DNA of 64,000 nt, taken from the NCBI GenBank assembly GCA_003278095.1, contig QCHB01000003.1:150146-214145 (forward strand). The letters run 5' to 3'. The notes under the pieces are model-generated. The model made no database searches. It worked only from the letters and a program-made list of their open reading frames with translations, and was not told where the DNA came from. Shown here piece after piece: positions 52,414 through 61,356 of this stretch. The position numbers and the translations under genes are program-made. Each line of letters starts with the position of its first letter. Position 1 is the first letter of the stretch. The stretch is from SAR116 cluster bacterium AG-390-L20 (GTDB lineage: Bacteria; Pseudomonadota; Alphaproteobacteria; Puniceispirillales; Marisalimonadaceae).

Positions 52414-53976
52414 TTAGCTTCTTTGAAACATTGCTAACATCCGTTTAGTAACCATAAATCCTCCAACAATATTTATTGTTGCGATAAAAATAGATACTAA
52501 TGCTAAGATACTTACAATATCATTATCAGTTTTCATCTGCAATAAAGCACCAATTATTATAATACTTGAAATTGCGTTTGTTATTGCCATAAGAGGTGTG
52601 TGAAGAGAATGTGAGACATTCCAAATGACTTGATAACCAACAAAACACGATAATATAAAAACTATAAAATGTTGCATAAAATCAGCAGGTGCATAAATAC
52701 CTATAAACCAAGTTATAAGCGCTCCGATAACTAAAAGTATGACTTGCAATTTACCAGCTTTCTTTTCAGCATCTATTTTATCTTTAGTAATTTCTTCGAC
52801 AGTTTTTTGTTTTGTTTCCTTGTTAGTATGCTTTGCTATAGCGGTTATTTTTGGCTTAGGAGGAGGGAAGGTTATCTTTCCATTATGAAGTACAGTTGCG
52901 CCTCTGATTACATCATCTTCCATATTAGTTATTGGAACACCATTCTTTTCAGGTGTTAAATCATCAATCATATGCCGAATATTTGTTGAATATAAATTGG
53001 ATGACTGTGTAGCCATTCTACTTGGTAAATCTGTATACCCAATCACTCTCACTTTATTTTTGGTTTCCACCATTTTATCAGGCTTGGTAACATCACAGTT
53101 TCCACCTTGTTCAGCAGCTAGATCAACCACAACGGAACCTGGTTTCATCAAGTCTACCATTTCCTTAGGCCAAAGCTTTGGTGCAGGCATTCCAGGAATA
53201 AGAGCTGTAGTGATTACTATGTCAATCTCAGGAGCCTGTTGTCTAAATAACTCCATTTCTTTTTTAATAAATTCTTTTGAGGCTGGCTTTGCATAACCAC
53301 CATCACCAGTACCGTCGGATTTAAAATCAAGCATTAGGAATTCTGCTCCCATTGATTCGATTTGTTCCGCGACTTCTGGTCTTACATCAAATGCTCTAAC
53401 AATAGCACCCATGGACTGAGCGGTACCAATTGCTGCAAGTCCTGCAACTCCAGCACCTATTACAAGTATTTTAGCAGGAGGAACCTTTCCAGCAGCAGTA
53501 ATTTGTCCAGTGAAAAATCTTCCAAATTGGTTTCCAGCTTCAATAATAGCTCTGTATCCTGCAATATTAGCCATTGAAGATAAGGCATCCATTTTTTGAG
53601 CTCTACTTATTCGGGGAATCATATCCATTGCTTGGACTGTTACCTTTTTCTTTTTTAAATTTTCAAGTAAAGGTTTGTTTTGTCCAGGCCAAATAAAACT
53701 TATAATATGTTGATTTACTCTAACTCTTGTAAGCTCTGTCTTTTCTGGACCTCTTACTTTTAATATTATGTCTGACTGTTTCCAAAGTTGGGCAGCATTT
53801 TTAACAATCTTGACCCCGGCGTCTTTATAATCTTTATCTGAAAAATTAGCATTTATGCCAGCGTTAGTTTCTAAAATGCATTTATAACCTAATTTTTGAA
53901 GTTGCTTTGCACTTTCAGGTGTCATAGCAACTCTGTTTTCACCTTTAAAAATTTCTTTTGGACTTCCAATGATCAT
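52414..53976 (-). CDS. pntA: NAD(P) transhydrogenase, alpha subunit PntA
   Basis: NAD-binding subunit with membrane helices fused at the C-terminus, about 520 residues from the ATG at 53976 (GAGGA eight bases upstream). The N-terminus IIGSPKEIFKGENRVAMTPES, the dinucleotide fold KILVIGAGVAGLAAIG and RAFDVRPEVAEQIESMG are typical, and residues about 405-515 hold four hydrophobic helices. A longer frame runs to 54021, but its first 15 residues lack a ribosome-binding site. This is the single-chain form, unlike the split PntAa/PntAb of many alphaproteobacteria. Confidence 0.94.
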   Translation of the reverse strand: MIIGSPKEIFKGENRVAMTPESAKQLQKLGYKCILETNAGINANFSDKDYKDAGVKIVKNAAQLWKQSDIILKVRGPEKTELTRVRVNQHIISFIWPGQNKPLLENLKKKKVTVQAMDMIPRISRAQKMDALSSMANIAGYRAIIEAGNQFGRFFTGQITAAGKVPPAKILVIGAGVAGLAAIGTAQSMGAIVRAFDVRPEVAEQIESMGAEFLMLDFKSDGTGDGGYAKPASKEFIKKEMELFRQQAPEIDIVITTALIPGMPAPKLWPKEMVDLMKPGSVVVDLAAEQGGNCDVTKPDKMVETKNKVRVIGYTDLPSRMATQSSNLYSTNIRHMIDDLTPEKNGVPITNMEDDVIRGATVLHNGKITFPPPKPKITAIAKHTNKETKQKTVEEITKDKIDAEKKAGKLQVILLVIGALITWFIGIYAPADFMQHFIVFILSCFVGYQVIWNVSHSLHTPLMAITNAISSIIIIGALLQMKTDNDIVSILALVSIFIATINIVGGFMVTKRMLAMFQRS

Positions 53977-54047
53977 ATATAATGTCCTCATTACAATTTG
54001 TTGAATATATGTTAATATCAAATTACAAAATATTCATAAAGTTTTAC

Positions 54048-54080
54048 AAAAAAAAACCGCAGTTAATATTTATGCGGTTT
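54048..54080 (-). terminator. Rho-independent terminator after rpsU
   Basis: AAACCGCA and TGCGGTTT form an 8-bp stem with an 11-base loop, followed on the minus strand by an uninterrupted U-run (the A-run 54048-54056 on the plus strand). It stands 26 bases beyond the rpsU stop and separates it from pntA. Confidence 0.88.
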
Positions 54081-54105
54081 CGTAAGGTTATATTATTAAT
54101 TAAGC

Positions 54106-54309
54106 CTAGTAACCTTCTCTTTCTAATCTCTTCCTCATAAGTTTCCTAACCCTTCTGGTACTTTCGGCCATTTCTCGCGCTTTTCTTTCAGAAGGTTTCT
54201 CATAAGCTCTTCTGTTTTTCATTTCTCTAAACATACCTTCTCTTTGCATTTTCTTTTTTAATACTCTAAGAGCTTGGTCAACATTATTGTCACGAACAGA
54301 AACATACAT
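54106..54309 (-). CDS. rpsU: 30S ribosomal protein S21
   Basis: Small basic ribosomal protein of 67 residues, starting [20 protein letters not shown] and continuing with [21 protein letters not shown]. The start at 54309 gives the conserved N-terminus; an earlier ATG at 54324 adds five residues. The gene is divergent from the COQ9 gene, a common alphaproteobacterial arrangement, and followed by its own terminator. Confidence 0.95.
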   Translation of the reverse strand: MYVSVRDNNVDQALRVLKKKMQREGMFREMKNRRAYEKPSERKAREMAESTRRVRKLMRKRLEREGY

Positions 54310-54465
54310 ATTGTAAACTTTCAACTATTATGATTAAAGATTAGCCGAATAGCATATTATATAAGGTTATGGCAAGTGTTTTAAAAATTATTAATCATTA
54401 TATTTATATTCAAGTCGTTCGATATATGCGATAAGTATATAAGTATCTCTTAATTTAGATAAGTA

Positions 54466-55200
54466 ATGGGCGTGATGAAAAAAAAAACAGATCATATTCA
54501 AGTAAAAATTGACTTAATCAAAGCAATGCTTCCACATGTTCCTTTTGATGGATGGGGTTTTGAAGCTCTAGAACAAGGAGCGATCGACATAGACTTTGAA
54601 CAAGAGAAAAATATTGATGTTCGTATGGAAATTTACAGAGATTTATTCAAAAATGGTTCTATTGATTTAATAGAGGTTTTTTCAGAAATGATAGATTTGG
54701 AAGTAAAAAATAACTATCAATTGATAGATCCCAAACCTGAAAGGGTCCCAGAAAAAGTAAAAAAAATTATTTTGATGAGACTTTCACTTTGCCAAAAATA
54801 TAAAGAGGCTGTTAGATCATCATTACCAATAACTGCACTTCCTAAAAATTCCAAAAAATCGATAAATATACTTTATAGGACTTGCAACAGTATCTGGAGA
54901 ATGATTGGAGATAAGTCTACAGACTTTTCTTTTTATACTAAAAGGTTTTCATTAGCAGCTGTATATTCATCTACTCTACTTTTTTGGTTAAATGATACAT
55001 CTAGTGATCAAGAAGAGACGTCGTTTTTTTTAGACAGAAGGTTAAATGATATAAGTAAAATACCCAATTTAAAAAAACCTTTTTCTTTAATTAAAAAAAT
55101 TTCAGATAATGTCAATAAAACAAAAAGTAATTTGAAAATAAAATCTGTTTTTGATGTTTTAAAAAAATTAAACCAAATAAAAAAATCTAGTTTTAGTTAA
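54466..55200 (+). CDS. COQ9-family protein
   Basis: COQ9-type lipid-binding protein of 244 residues, required for Coq7 function in known organisms. The N-terminal DHIQVKIDLIKAMLPHVPFDGWGFEALEQGA is the characteristic helix-turn-helix-like start, and the segment near 100-180 (VRSSLPITALPKNSKKSINILYRTCNSIWRMIGDKSTDFSFYTKRFSLAAVYSSTLLFWL, quoted in pieces) carries the RTCNSIWRMIGD, FSFYTKR and LAAVYSST motifs of the family. It links with coq7 at 12712. Being next to rpsU supports the alphaproteobacterial origin. The ATG used is at 54466; the second methionine four residues on is also possible. Confidence 0.9.
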   Translation: MGVMKKKTDHIQVKIDLIKAMLPHVPFDGWGFEALEQGAIDIDFEQEKNIDVRMEIYRDLFKNGSIDLIEVFSEMIDLEVKNNYQLIDPKPERVPEKVKKIILMRLSLCQKYKEAVRSSLPITALPKNSKKSINILYRTCNSIWRMIGDKSTDFSFYTKRFSLAAVYSSTLLFWLNDTSSDQEETSFFLDRRLNDISKIPNLKKPFSLIKKISDNVNKTKSNLKIKSVFDVLKKLNQIKKSSFS

Positions 55201-55226
55201 ATAATATAATTTTCAATTAAAATATA

Positions 55227-56147
55227 ATGCCAATTAAAATACATGATAATTTACCTGCAAGAGAATTACTACTAAATGAAGTTGTTGACGTAATTAATAG
55301 TAGTAGTGCTGAAAAGCAAGATATCAGACCTTTAAAGTTTTTATTATTAAACTTGATGCCAAAAAAACTTCAAACCGAAGTTCAATTTGCACGACTTCTT
55401 GGGGCATCTCCATTACAAATAGAACTCACTTTAATGACTACAGAAACTTATATCCCTAAAAATACAAAAAAAGAGCATCTAATTGAATTTTATAAGACTT
55501 TGGATGATATCAAACATAATTTTTATGATGTATTAATAATCACTGGTGCACCAGTTGAGACTGTTCCATTCGAGAATGTAAAGTATTGGCAAGAATTAAA
55601 AAAAATTATTTTATGGTCATCAACCAATGTTTTCAGAAAAATTGGAATTTGTTGGGGTGCCCAAGCTTTATTAAAAATACTTCATAATATTGATAAACAC
55701 TCAATGAAAGAAAAACTATTTGGGGTATTTGATCATAATTTAAATCAAGAAAACCAATATAGGCTTCTGCAAGGTTTTATAAATAGATTTCCAATGCCAG
55801 TATCACGTTATACTGAAAATAAAGAACATGAAATTGTTAGCTCTGGCCTGGAAATTTTAGCTTTTTCTCAAAATTCAGGAATAGGCATGGTCAGATGTCC
55901 TAAAACAAAAGATTTATTTATCCTAAACCATCTAGAATATGATGCTGTTACGCTTAAAGAAGAATTTTTAAGAGATAAACTTGAGAATATACAGACAGAA
56001 ATCCCAGCGAACTATTTTCCTAATGATGATACAACTAAGGACCCAATAAACAGGTGGCGACCTTATGCATTCTTGTTATTCACTAACTTTATAAATGAAG
56101 TTTATCAGGATGTACCTTTTGATTATGTTACAAAGAATATTACATAA
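55227..56147 (+). CDS. metA: Homoserine O-acyltransferase (MetA type), predicted acetyltransferase
   Basis: First dedicated enzyme of methionine synthesis, 306 residues. The nucleophile is Cys142 in IGICWGAQALL, the histidine lies in HLEYDAVTLKEEF and the following glutamate is expected nearby. Residue 111, which decides acyl donor in the family, is Glu (ITGAPVETVPFE); E. coli-type succinyltransferases have Gly there, while Glu marks acetyl-CoA users. It follows COQ9 by 26 bases and overlaps the convergent purK by eight. Acetyl preference is a prediction from one residue. Confidence 0.92.
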   Translation: MPIKIHDNLPARELLLNEVVDVINSSSAEKQDIRPLKFLLLNLMPKKLQTEVQFARLLGASPLQIELTLMTTETYIPKNTKKEHLIEFYKTLDDIKHNFYDVLIITGAPVETVPFENVKYWQELKKIILWSSTNVFRKIGICWGAQALLKILHNIDKHSMKEKLFGVFDHNLNQENQYRLLQGFINRFPMPVSRYTENKEHEIVSSGLEILAFSQNSGIGMVRCPKTKDLFILNHLEYDAVTLKEEFLRDKLENIQTEIPANYFPNDDTTKDPINRWRPYAFLLFTNFINEVYQDVPFDYVTKNIT

Positions 56148-57228
56148 TTCTTTTATTATAATGTCCCATTTTTCTACCTGGCTTTATTTGTTTTTTATTA
56201 TATAAATATAATATATAATCCTGATTATTGATTATATCTTCAATATTTTTAACTTCTTCTCCAATTAAATTTGTCATTTCCCATTTTCCACTACATTCAA
56301 CGTTTTTTACAGGTAAACCACATATCGTTCTAATCAAAATATCAAATTGACTATTATCACATCCGTCCATAGTCCAGTGAAATGAGTTATGAGGTCTTGG
56401 TGCAATTTCATTGAACAGGATACTGCCGTCTAAAAGTTCAAAGAGTTCAATAGCCAAAACGCCATAAAAGTTTAGATTGTTTGATAATTCTTTTGTTTTT
56501 AATTTTAAATCTTTTTCAATGATATTATCTATAGTTGCCGGAGCAATAGTTTTATTTAAAATACCTTGTTTGTGGGAATTTTCTGATATTGGAAAAAAAC
56601 CATCACTATTGTCAAAGCTTTTAAAATACATTATAGAAATTTCTCTTTTGAATTCTAGTTCTTCTTCTAAAACACACTCAACAGATCCCAGGCTTTCCCA
56701 TAATTCAAACAAATTTGAATTTTTGCTAATCCTTACTTGTCCTTTACCGTCATAACCTAAGGAGTTAGTTTTTAATACACCTTTATTGCCTAGAGATCTA
56801 GAGGCTGTTATTAAATCGTCAGAGTTCTTAATCAAATACCATTTAGGTGTTTTAAAACCAGATTTAACAGCCATTTCCTTTTCTTTTGACCGGATTTGTG
56901 CACATCTGAATACAATACTGCTGGGAATTACTTTGGTTTTACTAGCTAATAATTCAAGGGATTTAGAGGGGATGTTTTCAAATTCTGAAGTTGCACATAC
57001 GACTTTATTTGAAAATTCTACTAGCTTGTCAAAGTCATTCCACTCGCCGTAGGTTATTTTACTAACAACTGACTCAGCAGGATTATCGCCTTTGGGACAA
57101 TATAAATGAGTTTTGTATCCTGCTCTTTTTGCAGATAAGGCAATCATTTTACCTAATTGCCCACCCCCAAGAATACCAATTATATTTTCATCCACAGGTA
57201 ATATTGGAAGATCAGCGCTATTAGTCAT
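56140..57228 (-). CDS. purK: N5-carboxyaminoimidazole ribonucleotide synthetase PurK
   Basis: ATP-grasp enzyme of 362 residues that carboxylates AIR in purine synthesis. IGILGGGQLGKMIALSAKRAG, the ATP-binding LKTNSLGYDGKGQVRI, LEEELEFKREISIM and EIAPRPHNSFHWT are standard. It overlaps the end of purE by eight bases and ends in an eight-base overlap with metA on the other strand. Confidence 0.95.
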   Translation of the reverse strand: MTNSADLPILPVDENIIGILGGGQLGKMIALSAKRAGYKTHLYCPKGDNPAESVVSKITYGEWNDFDKLVEFSNKVVCATSEFENIPSKSLELLASKTKVIPSSIVFRCAQIRSKEKEMAVKSGFKTPKWYLIKNSDDLITASRSLGNKGVLKTNSLGYDGKGQVRISKNSNLFELWESLGSVECVLEEELEFKREISIMYFKSFDNSDGFFPISENSHKQGILNKTIAPATIDNIIEKDLKLKTKELSNNLNFYGVLAIELFELLDGSILFNEIAPRPHNSFHWTMDGCDNSQFDILIRTICGLPVKNVECSGKWEMTNLIGEEVKNIEDIINNQDYILYLYNKKQIKPGRKMGHYNKRIM

Positions 57229-57724
57229 TTTTTGTAGGATTTTCTGGCACTTTATTAGTTTGATTATAAAGCCATTTTTTTAACATAACGCCAATATTAT
57301 CATTAGATAAGCTTAAAATTTTAGCAGCATAAATAGCAGCGTTTATAGCGCCGGCCTTCCCTATAGACATAGTAGCTACGGGAACACCAGCCGGCATTTG
57401 TACTATAGAAAGAAGACTATCTATTCCGTTTAAAGCTGAGCTTTGAATAGGAACACCTATCACAGGCAAATTTGAATGAGAAGCAATCATGCCGGGTAAA
57501 TGAGCAGCACCACCAGCACCGGCAATTATAACTTGAATAGAAGTGTTTTCAGCTTGTTTTGCAAAATCATGCATTCTATCAGGAGTTCTATGGGCAGATA
57601 TAATTTTGGCAATAAATGGAATTTTTAACTGTTTCAATGTCTGTTTTGAGAATTTCATAGTTTCCCAGTCACTTTGACTGCCCATTATCAGAGCAGCAAT
57701 AGGTTTTCCATTGATTTGTTCCAT
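57221..57724 (-). CDS. purE: N5-carboxyaminoimidazole ribonucleotide mutase PurE
   Basis: Class I PurE of 167 residues. IMGSQSDWETMKFS, SAHRTPDRM, AGAGGAAHLPGMIASHSNLPVIGVPI and GGAHLPG-type segments with the active-site histidine are conserved. It precedes and overlaps purK, as in most bacteria. Confidence 0.95.
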   Translation of the reverse strand: MEQINGKPIAALIMGSQSDWETMKFSKQTLKQLKIPFIAKIISAHRTPDRMHDFAKQAENTSIQVIIAGAGGAAHLPGMIASHSNLPVIGVPIQSSALNGIDSLLSIVQMPAGVPVATMSIGKAGAINAAIYAAKILSLSNDNIGVMLKKWLYNQTNKVPENPTKND

Positions 57725-57785
57725 ATTAAGACTCTTAATAGATTAGTATTACTATATAAATTTATTTACAAATTATATCTAGTTT

Positions 57786-58334
57786 TTAAGTAGATAAATT
57801 TTCATCACTATTAGTCTCTATTGATCCACCAGCTTTAATAATAGCATTCTCAAGATCGTCTTGAGTGCACAAACTTAATAAAACAGGATGTTTAGCTGTA
57901 ATATTTGAAATATTCCAGTGGCTTCTAGTACGAATTTTTTCGATAGTGTCTTTTGTTGTGCCGATTAATTTTGATATCTGATTATTTTTCACCTCAGGAT
58001 GATTTTTAACAATCCAAGCGATGGCATCAGGTTTATCCCCTCTTCTTGCTAAAGGAATATACTTAGGCCCCTTATTTTTATTCTCTAGTAATGAAGAAGC
58101 AGATTTTTTAAGAGATAATGTCGCATCATTACAGCAATTATCGATTTCTTCTTGGGTAAGTTGACCATTAAGTATGGGGTCAAAACCTAAAATACCCTGA
58201 CCAACATCACCATCTGCAATAGCTTGAATTTCAAGTATATGAAGATTACAAAACTCAGAGATTTGTTCAAAGGTTAATGTTGTATTATCAATTAACCATA
58301 CTGCTGTCGCTTTTGGCATAAGTAATGAGGACAT
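57786..58334 (-). CDS. trcR: TrcR-like cell-cycle regulator (DUF1013)
   Basis: Protein of 182 residues of the alphaproteobacteria-specific DUF1013 family, whose Caulobacter member is called TrcR. The whole length is characteristic: PKATAVWLIDNTTLTFEQISEFC, AIADGDVGQGILGFDPI, KYIPLARRGDKPDAIAWIVKNHPEV, a helix-turn-helix-like NNQISKLIGTTKDTIEKIRTRSHWN and ending in the KHPVLLSLCTQDDLE segment. It likely binds DNA and associates with RNA polymerase. It is a 61-base-spaced neighbour of purEK on the same strand. Confidence 0.9.
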   Translation of the reverse strand: MSSLLMPKATAVWLIDNTTLTFEQISEFCNLHILEIQAIADGDVGQGILGFDPILNGQLTQEEIDNCCNDATLSLKKSASSLLENKNKGPKYIPLARRGDKPDAIAWIVKNHPEVKNNQISKLIGTTKDTIEKIRTRSHWNISNITAKHPVLLSLCTQDDLENAIIKAGGSIETNSDENLST

Positions 58335-58489
58335 TTTTTAAACTCCAATTAACCTTATTTAAACATTTTATAAGAATAAGATTATTACATACAATAGCAT
58401 TATATTAAATTTTGTATCATTACACTTATTAATTTTATGAAACATTTAATTAATTAAGTTGAAACATTTAGTTTGTCAATCTAAGAAGT

Positions 58490-59404
58490 TTAGATTTTTT
58501 TGGGAAGAGGAAGCATGTATTTCGGAAAATTAATTTTAATTTGTTCGTTTAAAAAATCACCCTTTAATGTATTGTCCTCCTCAAAGCTATACAAATTAGA
58601 CAATGTAATTTTGGCTATTCCATACCAAAGATCATCATCCTTATTATATAATAAGGAAACTATCTCTCCAATTTCTTTACTATTTAAAAATATTTTTTTC
58701 TCATTAAGTTCATTTAGCTTTGAATATGATAGTTTTTTACTTTTAAAAGTAACCGGCACATATTTTCTTTTAACTAAACCCTTCCATTTAATTCTTGCAT
58801 TCACTTCTTGACCTATGAAGCAACCTTTTTCAAAACTAATTCCACCTAACAAATCTAAATTAGTTTCTAAGGGAAGAGAGACATTTGTTTTTATTTCTTT
58901 TGAGCCTTCTAAAATACAGTTTTTATATCTTAATAAATCATACCAATTTATATTTTCATTATCATTCACATCGTTAACTTTATTTTTAGATAGATTCTTA
59001 ACATAAACTCTTCTGAGATCTTCGTTAAAAAATCTTTTATCAATTAGAGTATATGTAGAATTCTTATTCTTAGTTGTTACTAAAACTTCATAACTTGTTT
59101 TTTCTATTGAAACTTCTCTTCTTAAATTATACATATTAAGTTTTTTGATTAATTCGTCTTGCTGATCTTTATCATATTCAATATAAATTGATTTATCATT
59201 TAAAGAATTATCAACAATGATTGAACTTACTAACATATCAAATAATATTCTACCTTGGGGTGATAGTAATGCACTTGGTAAAAGTTCTTTTGGTTTTAAC
59301 TTAGTTATATCAGATGTCAGAATGTTGTTTAAGAATTCAATGCTATTTTCACCTGAGACTTTTAAAACTTTTCTGTTCTTTAGATGAATCTTTTTATTTT
59401 CCAT
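58490..59404 (-). CDS. ygfZ: Folate-binding YgfZ/CAF17-family protein
   Basis: Protein of 304 residues of the GcvT-related YgfZ family, which supports iron-sulfur cluster assembly with tetrahydrofolate. The family signature K-G-C-[FY]-x-G-Q-E is seen as KGCFIGQEVNARIKWKG near residue 200, with the earlier LLSPQGRILFDMLV and ETNLDLLGGISFEKG segments. The rest of the sequence is divergent and lysine- and asparagine-rich. It begins six bases after the leuA stop. Confidence 0.88.
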   Translation of the reverse strand: MENKKIHLKNRKVLKVSGENSIEFLNNILTSDITKLKPKELLPSALLSPQGRILFDMLVSSIIVDNSLNDKSIYIEYDKDQQDELIKKLNMYNLRREVSIEKTSYEVLVTTKNKNSTYTLIDKRFFNEDLRRVYVKNLSKNKVNDVNDNENINWYDLLRYKNCILEGSKEIKTNVSLPLETNLDLLGGISFEKGCFIGQEVNARIKWKGLVKRKYVPVTFKSKKLSYSKLNELNEKKIFLNSKEIGEIVSLLYNKDDDLWYGIAKITLSNLYSFEEDNTLKGDFLNEQIKINFPKYMLPLPKKI

Positions 59405-59410
59405 AATAAG

Positions 59411-61078
59411 TTAAGATTCAATTTTGTTAATTGCGCTTATAACAGCAAGAATTGGCGCAATAGTTATGCTTGTATCAATTCCACATCCAAAAATAGAATT
59501 TTGGCCATTATTAAATTTAAGCTCAACATATGCTGCTGATTCAGCTTTTGAAGTTGCACTTCTAGTGTTCTGACCAAAATCTTCTAATGTAAATTGTAAG
59601 TGAAAATTCTCACGTACTCCATTTACAAATGCAGAAATAGGTCCATTACCTTGTGAAGAAAACTGAATAATTTTATCTTTATAACTAACTTTAGCATTAA
59701 TTATTTCTAAGTTTGTTTCTCTGTTAGCCCCTTCGACTTTAAAATCAATTAGTTCAAATGGTTTTTTTACAATGAAGTTTTCATTAAAAGTTTGCCAAAT
59801 TATATTACTTGTAATCTCGTTTCCAGTCCTATCTGCAATTTTTTGAACACTGGCTGACAATTCTATTTCTGCACCTTTTGGTAATCTTACTTGATAATCT
59901 GTTTCTAACAACCAGGCAGTTCCACCTTTTCCAGACTGACTGTTAACTCGAATTATTGCCTCATATGTTCGACCAATGTCTGCTGGATCAATAGGTAAAT
60001 ATGGGACAGCCCATTTCTCACTTTTAGAGTTTTCTATATTATCCATTCCTTTTCTTATAGCATCTTGATGACTGCCTGAAAATGCTGTATGCACTAGTGA
60101 TCCTGCATAGGGATGTCTTTCATGAACTGGAAGCCTATTACAAAATTCTGCAGTATCTATTAAATTATTTATTTTGCTAAAATCTAGATTTGGATTTATA
60201 CCTTGTGTAAATAGGTTAAGCCCTAATGTTACTAAGTCGACGTTACCCGTACGCTCTCCATTTCCAAACAAAGTTCCTTCTACTCTATCTGCACCTGCCA
60301 TTAATCCTAGTTCGGTTGCAGCTATAGCCGTTCCCCGATCATTATGAGGATGCAGTGATAAAATCACCCTTTTTCTTTCGCTAAAATTGTTTCCCATCCA
60401 CTCTATTTGATCTGCATGAATATTTGGGGTGGACATTTCAACAGTAGCTGGAAGATTAATTATTACCGGCTTATTAACACTAGCTTTCCATATATCTAAT
60501 ACATTTTCACAAACTTCTAGGGCGTATGGTAGTTCTGTTCCTGTAAAACTCTCAGGAGAATATTGTAATCTTATATTAGATGAAATTAATTGATGCAAAT
60601 TATCGACAATTATTTTAGCTCCATCAGTCGCTATTTTTTTAACACCTTCCATCGTCTCTTTGAAAACAACTTCTCTTTGTAAAGTGCTAGTAGAATTGTA
60701 AAGATGGATAATTGCATTTTCACACCCTTTTAGACTTTCTATTGTCTTTATAATTAGTGGTTCTCTTGATTGAGTTAGTACTTGGACGGTTACATCAGCG
60801 GGAATGTGTCCTTCAGTTATCAATTCCCTAACAAAATTAAAGTCGGTGTCAGATGCAGAAGGAAAGCCTATTTCAATTTCTTTAAAACCCATATTAACTA
60901 ACTGCTTAAACATGCGCATTTTTCTAACTGAGTCCATAGGCTCAACTAGCGCCTGATTACCATCTCGTAAATCGACCGAGCACCAAGTTGGTGCCTTTGT
61001 TATTATTTTATTAGGCCATTGCCTATTTGAAATTTGTACAGCAGGATATGAATTGTATTTATTGTAGTTATTGTTCAT
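59411..61078 (-). CDS. leuA: 2-isopropylmalate synthase (long, fungal-like type)
   Basis: Condenses 2-ketoisovalerate with acetyl-CoA, first step of leucine synthesis. At 555 residues it belongs to the LeuA2-type with NRQWPNKIITKAPTWCSVDLRDGNQAL at the start; the catalytic arginine and metal aspartate are in SVDLRDGNQ, and the metal histidines in LSLHPHNDRGTA. FGNGERTGNVDLVTL follows, and the C-terminal regulatory domain (about 430-555) is present with FSSQGNGPISAFVNG and CGIDTSITIAPILA. A leader peptide rich in leucine and a terminator hairpin precede it (61118-61210). Confidence 0.95.
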   Translation of the reverse strand: MNNNYNKYNSYPAVQISNRQWPNKIITKAPTWCSVDLRDGNQALVEPMDSVRKMRMFKQLVNMGFKEIEIGFPSASDTDFNFVRELITEGHIPADVTVQVLTQSREPLIIKTIESLKGCENAIIHLYNSTSTLQREVVFKETMEGVKKIATDGAKIIVDNLHQLISSNIRLQYSPESFTGTELPYALEVCENVLDIWKASVNKPVIINLPATVEMSTPNIHADQIEWMGNNFSERKRVILSLHPHNDRGTAIAATELGLMAGADRVEGTLFGNGERTGNVDLVTLGLNLFTQGINPNLDFSKINNLIDTAEFCNRLPVHERHPYAGSLVHTAFSGSHQDAIRKGMDNIENSKSEKWAVPYLPIDPADIGRTYEAIIRVNSQSGKGGTAWLLETDYQVRLPKGAEIELSASVQKIADRTGNEITSNIIWQTFNENFIVKKPFELIDFKVEGANRETNLEIINAKVSYKDKIIQFSSQGNGPISAFVNGVRENFHLQFTLEDFGQNTRSATSKAESAAYVELKFNNGQNSIFGCGIDTSITIAPILAVISAINKIES

Positions 61079-61117
61079 AATTCTAGACCTTTATTATAAG
61101 TTCAAAACTTAATTTAA

Positions 61118-61210
61118 TTATTTAATAAAAATTGACCCGAACTCCTTAGAGCACGGGTTTCTTAATAAATTAAGAACTTTTATAGGATTTGAATTATTAT
61201 TTTTATTCAT
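61118..61210 (-). CDS. Candidate leuA leader peptide, 30 residues
   Basis: An ATG frame of 30 codons ends 39 bases before leuA. Its middle reads KVLNLLRNP, three leucine codons (CTT, TTA, TTA) within four positions. Those codons lie in a perfect hairpin (61159-61176), and the following ACCCG...CGGGT stem with a U-run (61124-61158) overlaps the peptide's end. This is the layout of ribosome-mediated leucine attenuation. There is only a weak ribosome-binding site (AGAG ten bases upstream). Confidence 0.55.
   Translation of the reverse strand: MNKNNNSNPIKVLNLLRNPCSKEFGSIFIK
61124..61158 (-). terminator. Candidate leuA attenuator
   Basis: In RNA of the minus strand, ACCCG-UG-CUC and GAG-UU-CGGGU pair as 5 bp, one mismatch, one wobble and 3 bp around loop UAAG, followed by CAAUUUUUAUU. 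It lies directly after the leucine-codon hairpin 61159-61176, within the leader frame, so it can act as a regulated terminator ahead of leuA. Confidence 0.65.
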
Positions 61211-61356
61211 AGTAAATAGACTCTATCAATTGTATAATTATTTAGTCAAGTTCTAAGAAGTATTTTAACATTTTTAATATTGCCAAAAAGTATATTTAAA
61301 ACTACTTTGCAGCAAGATGTTTAAAGCTAGAATTTATTTCAAATTATAGGATTTTA

